From NCBI GenBank assembly GCA_963573315.1, contig OY752145.1, positions 1,488,001 through 1,552,000 of the forward strand: 64,000 nucleotides of DNA, written 5' to 3'. The stretch comes from Entomortierella parvispora. Its lineage: Eukaryota; Mortierellomycota; Mortierellomycetes; Mortierellales; Mortierellaceae. The notes under the pieces were generated by a model. The model was given only the letters and a program-made list of their open reading frames with translations, ran no database searches and was not told where the DNA came from. Each line of letters begins with the position of its first letter. Positions within the stretch are counted from its first letter, which is position 1. The translations under genes and the position numbers were made by a program. Shown here one piece after another: positions 21,013 to 31,308 of the stretch.

Positions 21013-21974
21013 ATGAAGACCTTCACCATCGCCAGCAGCGTCGCCCTGGCGGCGACTGCCCTCCTTTCCCTCCTCACCCCTACCTCTGCCCACATGGCCA
21101 TCTCCAACCCCCCTGCCCAGGCTGGTCCCTGGACCAAGAACCCCTCCGGTGCCGTCCATGCCTGGATTGGTTACGAGGGCAAGAAGTTCCCCTGCGGTAA
21201 GCCCCCTGCCTTCTGTCACGTTATTTCCCAGGAAACAAAAATAGCCCCCGCGTCTCGCCCCCACCCGCGCGGTTCTCCGAGCTCCCCCTGCCCGTGGCTG
21301 AATGTCCTCGGTTATTTGATTTGTCCAAACTCTTATTCTAATTTTGTGCCTTTGGTTTTTCTTTCTTCTCTTTTCTTACAAATGTTTGTAAAATAACCAC
21401 AACAGGTGGCTACAAGAAGGGTCCCGTCACCACCTACAAGGCTGGCCAGATCATTCCCGTCCGCTTCTGGAACTTTGAGATCAAGGACTACAAGAAGTTC
21501 CCCCCACCCAAGGGTCTGACCCAGTCCCGCCACGGTGGTGGAGCTTGCGAGTTCTCTCTCTCGTACGATGGAGGCAAGACCTGGAAGGTCATTGGTCAGT
21601 ACACCAAGACTTGCCCTGATATCTACTACGAGTGGCCCGTCCAAATCCCCAAGAACGTCCCCTCGTGCACAGACTCGAACAAGTGCTTGTTCGCCTTCTC
21701 CTGGACCGCCTACTCGACCGAGCAGTTCTACCATCACTGCGCTAACGTCATCATCAAGGGTTCCAAGAACGGCAAGTTGCCCGAGCTCGACATGACCAAG
21801 GAGGATATGACTCAGTTGCACGAGAAGATGGATGTCCACGCCGACGGTGATGCCAAGGAGGGCAAGTCCTCCGGCCCCAGCTCCAAGGAGCGTACTTTGA
21901 ACACCAACGGCTACTACGCTTATGGCGGTGGAGCCGGCAAGAAGGGTGTCTCCCTCGGTTTGGTCAAGTCTTAA
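21013..21974 (+). CDS. Secreted LPMO-like protein (AA11-like)
   Basis: Lytic polysaccharide monooxygenases cleave chitin or cellulose oxidatively at a copper held by the N-terminal His. Two exons (21013-21196, 21406-21974; 209-bp intron) give 250 residues. A signal peptide (about 1-26, hydrophobic ALAATALLSLLTPTSA) ends just before HMAISNPPAQ, so the mature chain should begin with His, as copper coordination requires. A second conserved His pair is in EQFYHHCANVIIKG, with cysteines in KFPCGGYK, GGACEFSLSYDGGKTW, TCPDIYYEW and SCTDSNKCLFAF. The layout resembles chitin-active AA11, but the exact CAZy family cannot be fixed by eye, and activity is inferred. The C-terminus is Gly/Lys-rich. CT-rich promoter with TATAAA. 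Confidence 0.75.
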
Positions 21975-22601
21975 AGAAGTAGAAGTAGAAGAAGATGAAG
22001 ATGAAGAAGAAAAAAAAAGACAGACAGAGAACACAAAATGAGAATTGACATGGATATGATCTGTTCAAAGAGTTCTGGGCTGGTTTCCCTTGCATTTCTT
22101 TTTCCTTTTCACTGTTCCAAGTTCGTCCTCTCTCTCTCTACTTTTACTTCTCAAAGCTTTCCTTTCCCCTCATACCCTTTTATGTTCCGAACGATCATCC
22201 TCCAACAATTGACAAAATATTAAAAGTTGTTTTATTCTACATCATCAAAAATAAAAAGAAAAAATAAAAAAAAAAATTCCTCCGGGCACAACAAGTGGCA
22301 GGGAATGGTGGATAGAAAGACAGAGAATGAAGAAAGAAGACAGTAACAGAAAGAGAGAGGGTTCATCGCTGTCCATTCAAGGAGACGAGGAAGAGAAAGG
22401 AAGAATAAACGACGCGTGCAAGCATGTCACACGTGATCACTTGCACAGTGTCCGATAAGGACAAAAAAAAGGTTCTGACACTTGCCGTCCTTTGACTGGG
22501 GAGAACAAGAGAACATCTGTCGCATTCATCGCCCCGTTGTTCCATTCCATTCCTTGTTCGCAACCATCCCCCCCTCCCTCCAGCAACCCATCCCACCCGC
22601 C
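21975..22601. other. Intergenic, LPMO-like 3' UTR and ureD promoter
   Basis: A 0.63-kb stretch with A-rich and AATAAAAAGAAAAAATAAAA sequence near 22250 (likely polyadenylation region). A CACGTG-like patch (CACACGTGATCAC) sits at about 22427-22440. No gene seen. Confidence 0.45.
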
Positions 22602-24221
22602 ATGGTCGTCCAACCAGCCTCAGCCCAGATACAGACCCGGGTCATCCAAACTGGCGCCCATACGACCACCGTCGTCTCTCAAAACTTCCTCCGGGCGTCT
22701 GCCCGATCAAAGTCCAGTCTGACCCAGATCGACTCGCTCCGGGCAAGTTACCCCCTCAAGCTCCTCTCTCCTTCCTCCGTCAACACCTCTTCAGCAACAG
22801 TCGCTGCTGCCGTTGCTGCCTCTCATGGATCTCGGCCGGCTCAAGAGGATCTTGCTTCCATCCCCGTACTTAAAGGAAGTGAAACAGATACGAGCACGTC
22901 TTCTTCAGAGTCCGAAAAGGCGACAATGACAAGAACGACTATACTCCCACCACCGCCGAGGATCGTCTACATGATTACATATGGAGGAGGATTGCTGGTG
23001 GATGATCACCCCGATCTAGACTTAGTTCTGACGCGTCATGCTCGTCTGTTGGTTTTGGGTCAAGGCAACACAAAGATCTACAAGAGTCCACGGCCGGACT
23101 ATCCTCCTTGTTCGCAGACTCTACATAGTACCGTCGGACCCGGCGCTTTACTCTTGTTCCTGGGACCGGCAGTAGTGGCCTGTGAAGATTCAAGTGTCTT
23201 TTTGAGACACGAAATCCTACTTCAAGCACAACGCCGCCTCCCTTCCATCTCATCAGCATCATCATCACCTTCCAATGTAGAAGACGAGGAGGATGAACTA
23301 CCGAACTGTGTCGTTCTGGATTGGATCGCAGGAGGGCGAGGCGAAGAAGAACGGTGGAAGGCTCGAAGATCCGAATGGAGGTTAATTGTCCGATGGGCCG
23401 AACTTGAACCCGAAGGTGCTTCATCGCAGGCAAATGCAGCAAACAATTCTTCCTCAAAGAATGCAATGGACGAGGATATCAAGGATGAAGAAGAGGAATT
23501 CGTGGACGAAGAGGATCCAAGAGATATCGCCGATCGACTCGCGGGAGGACCCGTCATCTTTCGGGATGGTTTCTTGATTGAGCATAATCCACTTCTACCC
23601 AAAAAAAACTCAACCTCGACCTCCTCTTCCGCAACAGCTTCAGCATCTTCTGCACCTCCCCGTAAACCATTACCTGGATCAGTGGAACCAAAGATGACTT
23701 CGTACGCTCCAGCATTGTATCCACATTCGACCATTGGTTCTCTCTTCATCATGGGTCCCAAGACGGAACGACTCCAACGTTCGATTCTTAAACGGTTTGA
23801 ACAATTGACCATCTATCCTGGACAATTTCCGGAACAACGAGCTGATTATCCTATCCTCTGGAGCGCCACCGTTGTTCAGATACCACGTCCATCTAGACCG
23901 AATGGATCGTCCAGTACTACCTCAACAACAACCGGATCCGTGCCGCGGAGGAAAAAGACCATGATGAGGGCTACGGTTGTCAAGATGGCCTCTCAGGGAG
24001 TGGAGCAGATGCAGGACTTTTTGAAATCTCTTTTTGAGGAAAAAGGCGCCCAGATAAAGGAAGGTCAGCAATTGATGGAGAGTGATGATGATGATGACGA
24101 TACGGAGGAGAACCGGAAGAGTCGTCGATCCAAGAGTAAACCAATGGAGACTGAACCTGGGCTGTCAGTGGTAGAAGAGTTGTTTGGAGGCCGAGCCGTT
24201 TGGGAACGTGCCTTCCGATGA
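22602..24221 (+). CDS. Urease accessory protein UreD/UreH
   Basis: Chaperone that, with UreF and UreG, delivers nickel to urease in the cytosol. A single exon of 539 residues, much longer than the usual 270-300. The family core is clear: TYGGGLLVDDHPDLDLVL, ARLLVLGQGNTKIYKSPRP, GPGALLLFLGPAVVACEDS, NCVVLDWIAGGRGEEERWK, RLIVRWAELEPEG and GGPVIFRDGFLIEHNPL, ending with MGPKTERLQRSILKRFEQL and ATVVKMASQGVEQMQDFLK. Extra length comes from low-complexity inserts: Ser/Thr-rich (about residues 60-120), Ser/Asp-rich (about 215-230), an acidic patch (about 270-305), Ser/Thr/Ala (about 330-350) and Asp-rich near the C-terminus. The ATG at 22602 is chosen over an upstream in-frame Met because it sits in a CCGCCATGG context and precedes the first family-like residues. 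Fungal UreD genes do carry inserts. Confidence 0.9.
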   Translation: MVVQPASAQIQTRVIQTGAHTTTVVSQNFLRASARSKSSLTQIDSLRASYPLKLLSPSSVNTSSATVAAAVAASHGSRPAQEDLASIPVLKGSETDTSTSSSESEKATMTRTTILPPPPRIVYMITYGGGLLVDDHPDLDLVLTRHARLLVLGQGNTKIYKSPRPDYPPCSQTLHSTVGPGALLLFLGPAVVACEDSSVFLRHEILLQAQRRLPSISSASSSPSNVEDEEDELPNCVVLDWIAGGRGEEERWKARRSEWRLIVRWAELEPEGASSQANAANNSSSKNAMDEDIKDEEEEFVDEEDPRDIADRLAGGPVIFRDGFLIEHNPLLPKKNSTSTSSSATASASSAPPRKPLPGSVEPKMTSYAPALYPHSTIGSLFIMGPKTERLQRSILKRFEQLTIYPGQFPEQRADYPILWSATVVQIPRPSRPNGSSSTTSTTTGSVPRRKKTMMRATVVKMASQGVEQMQDFLKSLFEEKGAQIKEGQQLMESDDDDDDTEENRKSRRSKSKPMETEPGLSVVEELFGGRAVWERAFR

Positions 24222-24470
24222 GTTTTTTTTCTTGATCCACGACAACAGTGCCCAATAAATAAGAGGGGGCTATTTGGAAAGAGTTTGCATTACAATGAAT
24301 CTTTGCGGATGTTTCTTGTTGTTGCTCTATGAGTGGATATTTTTATTCCCTTTTTGAGAACTGATCCAACGTCGATGCAATAATGGTTGTATGTGATATT
24401 GCATAGGGGTTAAGAAAGGAGGAGAGAGGTGTGGAAGTTTGCGATAGAGAGAAAAGACGAAGGATATTAT

Positions 24471-25372
24471 TTAATGGGCATCCTCGCGCTGGCCAATGTA
24501 GGCAACAGCATCGGCAGCAGACTTGATCTGGTCAGCATCCTTGTCGGGGATCTCGATGGAGAACTCCTCCTCGACAGCCATGACAACCTCGACAGTGTCC
24601 AAAGAGTCCAAACCGAGATCAGAGTTGAAGTTGGCCTCGAGAGAGATCTATGATTGCAGCAAGCCGGAGAGAACGTGGAGGTGTTAGTGCTATTGGAGAC
24701 TCGTAAGACGACAAGAGGTGATTGAAGAGAAAGAGCCATAGTGGCTCTTTAAAAGGAAGCAAAGACCCCGTGCTGCGCTCTATCCAGTACGCTAGTCCGA
24801 GATAAAAACACATCACTTCTCCCGACCCTGTCCTCCAGAGCAAAGTCGATCAGGGAACTGCGCGCGCGCAAATCCAGTCAGGAATCGGCCACCAGATCCT
24901 GTGGTTGGTCAAGAGCGCGCTCAAAGAAAGCATTCTTGTTTCGGTCGATTCAAAAAAGAATTCCTTTGGGTTGCGGATCCAGATCCCGAGGGTCTTCCAT
25001 CTCGCATAGAAAAAGCAATAAAACTGTTGTCGAATCGAACCAATGTCCTGAATCCATCCATTCAGGGCAAAAAAAGTCCGGTTCCTGCGGATCCTGTGTC
25101 TGAAGATGAACTCCTCTAGCAAAACACGGAATTAACGGTTTCCGAGAGAGAGGAAGATACAAAAGTATATATACCTTGTTGGCATCGACCTTGTTGAATC
25201 CAGCAAGGATGTCGAGGACACGCTTCTCAATGTCGGAGCGGGCAAGGCCACCGGAAGAGTACATGCGCGCAAAGTTCATGACGGCGACGTTGCGGGCAAT
25301 GGGGGCAACGGCAGCGCTCTTGTAGGCGGCGGAGCGGGAGAGGGCAGCGGTGGCGCGGATGGCTCTGAACAT
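24471..25372 (-). CDS. Mitochondrial acyl carrier protein (ACP1/NDUFAB1 type)
   Basis: Carries acyl groups on phosphopantetheine in mitochondrial fatty-acid synthesis; it is also a complex I subunit and supports LYR-protein and iron-sulfur assembly. Two exons (25175-25372, 24471-24647) give 124 residues. The N-terminus is a basic, Arg/Ala/Ser-rich targeting peptide ending near YSSGG. The mature part reads [19 protein letters not shown], then [19 protein letters not shown], with Ser of DSLD as the prosthetic-group site, and ends [13 protein letters not shown]. The junction ANK-ISLEANF matches the family. The intron (24648-25174) is 527 bp, the longest confident intron here. Divergent from a second mitochondrial gene across 312 bp. 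Confidence 0.95.
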
Positions 25373-25684
25373 GGCTGGATATATGTAGGGGGAATGAGAG
25401 GAGGATGGAGAGATGAAGAGAAGGGATTGCTGATCGAGCGGATTTCTATTGATCACCTCCCTTCGGCCGGGGCTGCAGAGACCTCTCTGTCCCCCGCCAG
25501 GGACGAAAAAAATGTGGTGACGTCACTCCGGGAAACTATGCGGGGAAATAAAACATTCTGTTTATTTCCATGCATCATTTCTGTCTCCTCTTCGCGCAAC
25601 CCTCTCTGTCTCTTTGTCGGGACAGAAACATCAAGCCCATCAAAAGACATCCATTCAAGAAACATAGTCGCCACTAATTCAACC
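25373..25684. promoter_or_regulatory. Short divergent promoter of two mitochondrial-protein genes
   Basis: 312 bp between the acyl carrier protein ATG (minus) and the ATG at 25685 (plus). It includes TGACGTCA (about 25518-25525), the palindromic CRE/ATF site. Shared regulation is inferred from spacing. Confidence 0.5.
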
Positions 25685-26263
25685 ATGCTTGCGCGGAAAG
25701 GACTTTCAGGATCATGCTCAGCAATCGCCAGCCTGCGTGCTCACATCTCTAGGAACGCTGCAACAACCACTGCATTCTCTGCCCATTCTGCTGCCAACCA
25801 CTCTTCACAAACACAGCGGATACCAACCACCACTACGAGATTTTTCCAGCGGCGTCTGTTCTCTGGATCAAGTCTCTCTAGAGCTTCCGAAGCGACTCCA
25901 TCAGGGACTCCACGGAAACCCCAACCTATTCCTCTCGATATTGGCTCTGGTGTGGCCCCCTCTGCAGCATCGGCATCGACCTCAGCTGCATCACACTCAA
26001 CTCCTGGAGACTCCAATGCTCTGCGTCGTTCATTAGGTGGAGGGAGCGGCTCTTTCTTTGATCGATTTGGAGGACCCCTGTTCAATATCGTGGTCTATTC
26101 CACGGCGGCTTCATTGCTCCTCCATGTGATTTATAACAAACTCGCGCTGGAAGAATACAAGATCGCCTCCAACAAAAGGATTACGGATCTTGAAGCAGAG
26201 ATTGCAGATCTCAAGGCGGGCGCTGTCAAACATTCATTAGGAGGCCGAGGCGAGTTTGTTTAA
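25685..26263 (+). CDS. Unknown mitochondrial single-pass membrane protein
   Basis: A 192-residue, single-exon protein I cannot assign to a family. Residues 1-65 are rich in Arg, Ser, Ala and Thr without acids (MLARKGLSGSCSAIASLRAH and FFQRRLFSGSSLSRA), typical of a matrix-targeting peptide. A Ser/Ala/Pro linker follows. One membrane segment (about 137-156, NIVVYSTAASLLLHVIYNKL) precedes a charged helix with coiled-coil character (about 160-180, KRITDLEAEIADLKAG). This layout suggests an inner-membrane assembly or organising factor, but no motif proves it. The Met at 25685 is preferred over upstream in-frame codons because the presequence begins there. It diverges from the acyl carrier protein gene. 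Confidence 0.7.
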   Translation: MLARKGLSGSCSAIASLRAHISRNAATTTAFSAHSAANHSSQTQRIPTTTTRFFQRRLFSGSSLSRASEATPSGTPRKPQPIPLDIGSGVAPSAASASTSAASHSTPGDSNALRRSLGGGSGSFFDRFGGPLFNIVVYSTAASLLLHVIYNKLALEEYKIASNKRITDLEAEIADLKAGAVKHSLGGRGEFV

Positions 26264-26689
26264 AAGAAATAATAAATCTTAGATCACCTTTCTCTGTCTC
26301 TTTCTGATTCTCATAAATAGCCCGAAAAAAGGCAGTTATTACGAATGGAGATCAAAAAGAGTCCCTCTGCCTCTACACTGCAAACATTCATTCAAGAGTT
26401 TCCTAAGGGTTTCGTCCGCAATTGCTCGCCGCATCGCTCTCCTGTAAAGATCCTATTTTTTTTTCTTTTGAAAAGATGTTTTTTATTTATGTTTTGATGA
26501 TCGCAGCACAGCTGTGATAAAGGAGGGCGTGTTCTACGCGTTACTCCTTTCTTGTAAATACGTGAGTGGTATATGAGTTGTATGGAAGGAGGTAGATAAA
26601 ATAATGTAAATAGTCTAATATATGATATGGCTTGGAGATTATTAACTTGAAGAACGATCAAAAAGAGAGGTAATGACACTCTTCTTTTT
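26264..26689. other. Convergent 3' intergenic region
   Basis: 426 bp between two convergent genes. AATAATAAATC follows the plus-strand stop. AT-rich sequence on the other side serves as the alkaline phosphatase 3' UTR. No gene seen. Confidence 0.5.
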
Positions 26690-28794
26690 TTAAGCCTGCT
26701 CACCGAGACCCAAGACCTCAGCGATCTTGTGGAAGATCTCGGTGTTGTCCTGGATACCAGCAAACAAGTGGGAGCCAGGGCCGGTAGCAAAGATGGGGAC
26801 GTCCTGGAGGGAGTGGACACCGACAGCCTCGTTGACGCTCATGGTACCAGGCTTGTGGATACCATGGGGATCATCCTTAGGGTTCTCCTCATAGACCCTG
26901 TAGTGGTGGTGAGAGTTGCTCTGGTAAACAGCAGGCTGGCGGGTTCCGTTGATGCTAATCTGGAAATCCTCACGGTGAGTGGGGAAAGCAGCGGTACCGG
27001 CGGCCAAAGTGTAACGGACATTCCACTCATCGGGGAAACCATCGCCGTTGGCATCAATGTACGAAGGCCAGCCAGAGTTCTCATAGGTACCGATGGAGTT
27101 CTTCTTCTCGAGCTCACCCTCAGTATCATCTCCGAAAGAGTTGAAGTACTGGGTATCAACGGATCCATAGACATCGAAAGAGTGGGCGTGATCAGCAGTG
27201 ACCAAGATCAAGGTGTCCTTGTCAAGCTTGTTCTTCTTGAGCCACTCCTTGGTCTTGCCAATGGACTTGTCAAGCTCCAAAAGATCGGCCAAGGCACGGT
27301 CATAGTCCAAGGGGTGCATCATCTTGTCGACCGAAGCAGCCTCGGCCATCATGAACCAACCCTCCTTGCGGTGACGCTTGTCCAAAACCTCAAGACCCTT
27401 GACGACCATCTCGTCCAAGTTGGGCTGATCCAAGGCAGGCTTGTCAGTGTTACCGGTAGGGTCCGAAGGGGTCAACTTCAAGTTGTTCTTGTAGACGTTA
27501 CGGTCCAACCACACATCCATGTTGGTCGAGTGGAAGATTCCGAGAAGGGGATCCTTGCCCTTGTACTTCAAGAGCGCGGATCTGTCGTTGACGACCTTGT
27601 AACCACGCTCCTTGCTGTAGGCAGCATAGTAGTCAGTGCCGTTCAGGGACTTTCCACCAATCTTGCCATGGAAGTACTTTCCACCACCACCGAGGATAAC
27701 ATCAGCCACGACGGGGTTAGCACCGTGAATCATCTGGTCGACGATAGCGTCCTTCTGGTCACGATCACGGGTGTGGGCGTAGACGGCAGCGGGGGTAGCA
27801 TCCTGGACCTCAGCAGTGGTGACGATACCAACACCTCCGGCACCACCATTCTTCTTGGAGCGGCGACGCAAGAGCTCGGCAATCAGCTCCTGGCGGGGAT
27901 CATCAAAGGGAGTCTTGGACGAGTCGGGGTAGACACCCAAAGCACCGGCCGAGGACTTGTGGCCAGTGTTGTAGGCCGAGGCCGAGTTGGCAGAGTCGGT
28001 GATGAGCGAGTCCAAGGAGTGGGTCATGATGTGGCCCAAGACAGGGAACTGGTCCATGTGCAAATGCTTCTGGTACTTGCCGCTGATGTGAGGCTGGGAG
28101 ATGAGACGAGCAGCGGTGATCATGGCAGTAGTCATGCCATCACCAATGAACAAGATGACGTTCTTGGCCTTGCGCTTGGTGACGGGGTTGACGGTCCAGA
28201 TAGCCTCGGTAGTCTTGCCGTTGTTGTACTTGAGGACGACCTTGTAGGTACCGGGCTCCTTGATCTGGACCTTGCGCCAGGCAGTCGAGGCAACATGGAC
28301 GGGGGTGGCAGCATTCTTGTCACCATCCATGGTCTTCCAGTAGGCAGCAGCATCCTTGTTGTAGGAAAAGTCCCAAGACTCCTGAGCGTTGGGCTTGACC
28401 TTGGTCCACTTGCTAAAGTCAAGGGCCTTGCTGTGCTTGGTGAGCTTCTGGATGGTCAAAGAGTAGTTGGTGTTGGGCTTGGCATCGTTCTCGGCGTGAA
28501 CCTCGACGCGAACATCAAAGTGGGCACCAGCGAGGAACTCGGCTCTGCAAAAAAATGAAATGCCGACAAGATAAAAATGGTTAGGAACACGGGTACAATG
28601 GCAATACCGAGAAAGAGAGGGAGCAAGAGTTGATCGGATTCTTTGTACGAATAAATTTACCTGTCTGGGGGGAAGACGCATCCGAGGGTAGGGCAAGCGC
28701 CGAGACGCTTAAATTGACCGACGGGGTCGAGGGCGGCGACGGTCGAGATGGCCGCGGCGAGAGAGAGGAGGGCAAAAGAAACAACCTTGACCAT
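26690..28794 (-). CDS. Secreted alkaline phosphatase
   Basis: Releases phosphate from organic esters outside the cell or in the secretory pathway. Two exons (28661-28794, 26690-28544) give 662 residues. A signal peptide (about 1-22, VVSFALLSLAAAISTVAA) is followed by a beta-rich domain of about 150 residues before the catalytic fold. Alkaline phosphatase superfamily motifs: NVILFIGDGMTTAMITAARL (metal Asp), SLITDSANSASAYNTGHKSS (Ser nucleophile in DSA), HRKEGWFMMAEAASVDKMMH (metal ligands) and LILVTADHAHSFDV (metal Asp/His). SNSHHHYRVYEE and QDVPIFATGPGSHLF lie near the C-terminus. Family members are usually 450-550 residues; the extra length is the N-terminal domain. A 609-codon ORF on the opposite strand is an antisense shadow. 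Confidence 0.93.
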
Positions 28795-29702
28795 TTTCAA
28801 AGGTATGAAGTGAAGGTGGTGGAAGGGACGGTAGGAAGGAGCGCTAGAGGCTGCTTTGAGTGTAGAGAAGTGTTAGGAGTTGTTGGACTGAGGAATCAAA
28901 AAAAAAAGTGGAAAGCGGTGGGGCGGACCGAGGTCTTTATATTCGTGAGAACTGACGATGGCATCTGATCACCGACGTAAGGGATGATACGGATGGCAGC
29001 GGAAAGACAACGTAGAAACGGAACCGTGGGTGTTAAAATTAAGCCCAAAGACGCTGGCGTATTTCTGTTGCTTCTCCACCGACCAGACAGGGAATGCTCT
29101 CTTAGCACGGTGTCATGAACGTGTCAGGGACAAGTCTGGGTATTAGTGCGAAAGAAGTCGTGCCTGTCGACCCGACGGTGAGCAATTGAAACTTGCCTCA
29201 GCTGCTTGGGAAGAAGAGTCGTGAGTGGCGAGGGGCTGCGTATCCAATGTCCCGTACGGACCTTTGACAGCTGCAACAATAGATTGTCAGTGTTCTCTTT
29301 TTTCTTGGAGGACTGCAAAGAGCGCAGAGCATTCCTGTTGCATGTCTGTTTGTTGATGCAGAAATTCATCCAATGACTAGGTCGCCTGCTTCCCTTGTGC
29401 GCAAAGGAACAGCTCCGCTAAGCGTGAACATTGCCTCGTATTACCGGGTCGTGGTCTGGCCATGCTGTACGAACGCTCGCTCTGATAGGGTTATTACCAG
29501 GGTTCAGGCAAGAGCCTTCCAGCGAATAAGATGCCACGCCTTTTGTTTTGGGCCAAACTTGGAGCCGTTTTTTTGTTTTGTTGGAGCAGAAAGAGTCCAT
29601 TTTACCAGGGCAATCGTCCTCGGGCTCTCGCCATGCTTCCTGCAAATACCAAGGAACGAGAAAAGATGGAGCGCAAAAAAAAGAGCGTTGCACGGTTAAC
29701 CA
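28795..29702. other. Intergenic, alkaline phosphatase promoter and unassigned DNA
   Basis: 0.9 kb. The first ~130 bp hold the alkaline phosphatase leader, with a TATATTCGTG-like patch near 28935. Beyond that I see only short ORFs in competing frames and no recognisable gene or repeat. Confidence 0.45.
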
Positions 29703-30083
29703 TCAAAGTCCGCAAGACATACCAGCGAGGAGGCTCATGAGGAGGCGCGCAAATGGGGGTTTCTTGTCCAGATGGTCTGGTTCTGCAACGTTATTGGCTG
29801 GGGGAGCAACTCCCACCAACGCCCCATTGCGCGTATTTTTTTTCTTTACGGCTTCCTCCTCGGTAAAGGACTCAATACTCTCTCCATCTGATAAAGAGAG
29901 GGTTTGACGGCGATACTGATATCGTGGCTCAACATCTTCCGCCCAGTTGAGCGGGGTTTGGATCATGGTTGTCAGTCCAAAACTCGCTGCAGTTGGGTTT
30001 CGTCTGATGATGAAAGAAACGTGTCCAGGAGACCACCAGGGGAAGAACGTGCTTGTGGTCCCATCACCAATTGAACATGGCAA
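29703..30083 (-). CDS. Unassigned ORF, possibly a gene fragment
   Basis: A 126-codon minus-strand ORF with protein-like composition (WWSPGHVSFIIRRNPTAASF, TTMIQTPLNWAEDVEPRYQY, SLSDGESIESFTEEEAVKKK). I recognise no family. The N-terminal Met lacks an obvious promoter and the C-terminus (PPFARLLMSLLAGMSCGL) may be intronic read-through. It stands alone in accessory DNA, so it could be an exon, an orphan gene or a relic. Confidence 0.3.
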   Translation of the reverse strand: MPCSIGDGTTSTFFPWWSPGHVSFIIRRNPTAASFGLTTMIQTPLNWAEDVEPRYQYRRQTLSLSDGESIESFTEEEAVKKKNTRNGALVGVAPPANNVAEPDHLDKKPPFARLLMSLLAGMSCGL

Positions 30084-30397
30084 CAGCCAGGCCGGAAAAG
30101 GCCACAGCTCTCACGATTGAGCAAGCTCACGAGACGGCGGTATGAGTTAAGTCAAAAAGTCGCCACAAGTTAGTCTACAAAACATATTGATTCCAGAGAT
30201 ACAATACACGAGAATGTCATGAACTCGAGGATTTTGCCTGTTTGGTGAGGGTTACATCGTCTGCACATTCCCCAGAGCTTCAGCTCTCAAGCAGTGAAGT
30301 TGGTGGCGTTGTTAGTGTTGGTGGCAACACTGCACGTAAGGCAATGTCCGCTTGTCTACGCCCACACTGCTGTTCTTTATTCACGAGCTGAAGATGA
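30084..30397. other. Intergenic, nothing recognised
   Basis: 314 bp with no supported feature; probably the 3' flank of the cysteine-rich protein gene to its right. Confidence 0.4.
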
Positions 30398-31308
30398 TCA
30401 AGCGCCCGTAGTTTTCACTATCTCTGGCCCTACAAACTTAGGGGCCGACTCAGTGCCGCAAGAAAACTGAGCCTGACACTCACTGACACAGGACGGATCG
30501 CGAAGGGCTTGTGGATCTGTAAAGGTTGCAAACGAGACAACGCTTTTTCGAGCAATAACCTCATTATCACCTCCGCTCTCTTTAGCCAAAATCTTGGAGA
30601 TCTCGTTGAATTGTCGATTCCAGGTTTTCTTGTGGAGTAGTTTCTTTTTCTTGAATAGCTGTAGTCTCTTGACGTCCTCCTTTTCGAACAGAGAGTAAGA
30701 GTCGGTCTCCAGTTTGGAGTGGTCACGCAAGAGCTGGAGTTCCTGAATTGCCTCCCAATCATCTTGGTCAAAGTCGTGGTAGCCCTTTGAACCATCGTCT
30801 GATTGCAGACGGTTCCTTTGTCGTTGTAACGGTTGTTGTTGCCACGGCTGGATCTCATCCAGGACATTGGATTCTTCTTGGTCATCATCCACCCGAGCTG
30901 ATGCACATCCATCGACACACATCCACAGCTGGTTTCTGCAGAGCTTGAAAGGAACCGGGAATTGCCAGTCCTGGATGGCTTTGGTCGTATCCTTGTCACA
31001 GATGCAGCTCCAGGTCAAGGTTTCTACGTCACTGTGGATAACATCGGTTAGGCATGCTGGCGTATCGCACTAGATTGCTTGCATGGAGTCGGGGCCTAGA
31101 AATCGCACCAGGTGTTTTCAAGGATAAAGTGTTGACACGATGCTGTGCACATTGCCTGTTGTTGTGCGCAAAGAGTCTCCCTTAGTTGAACACTCATCTT
31201 TGTCGGATGGTCGGACCAGTCCAACTGCTCTCCTTGGGCATCTCCCTGGACAAAAGTGATCGCCAACATGGCGCCGAATACCGCGCATTGAGTGTAGCGA
31301 TGTAGCAT
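30398..31308 (-). CDS. Secreted cysteine-rich protein, DUF7707-like head with charged tail
   Basis: Two exons (31109-31308, 30398-31031; 77-bp intron) give 277 residues. A signal peptide (about 1-25, QCAVFGAMLAITFVQGDAQG) leads to a Cys-rich module: LCAQQQAMCTASCQHF, then ENTCDVETLTWSCICDKDTT and FKLCRNQLWMCVDGCAS. The spacing (C-C-C, then CDxETLTWxCxC, then C-C-C) matches the DUF7707-type secreted domain of fungi, usually a small GPI-anchored or secreted protein of unknown role. Unusually, it continues for about 150 residues of Gln/Asp/Lys-rich, coiled-coil-like sequence (DDWEAIQELQLLRDHSKLE, KRLQLFKKKKLLHKKTWNRQ) instead of a Ser/Gly linker and GPI signal. The junction ENT-CDVETL supports the splice. 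Family naming is from memory of the motif pattern. Confidence 0.7.

Noticed and set aside
26729-28558. 609-codon plus-strand ORF
   Set aside because: Exactly antisense to the alkaline phosphatase exon; Val/Leu/Gly-rich shadow produced by the sense codon bias, with no domain.
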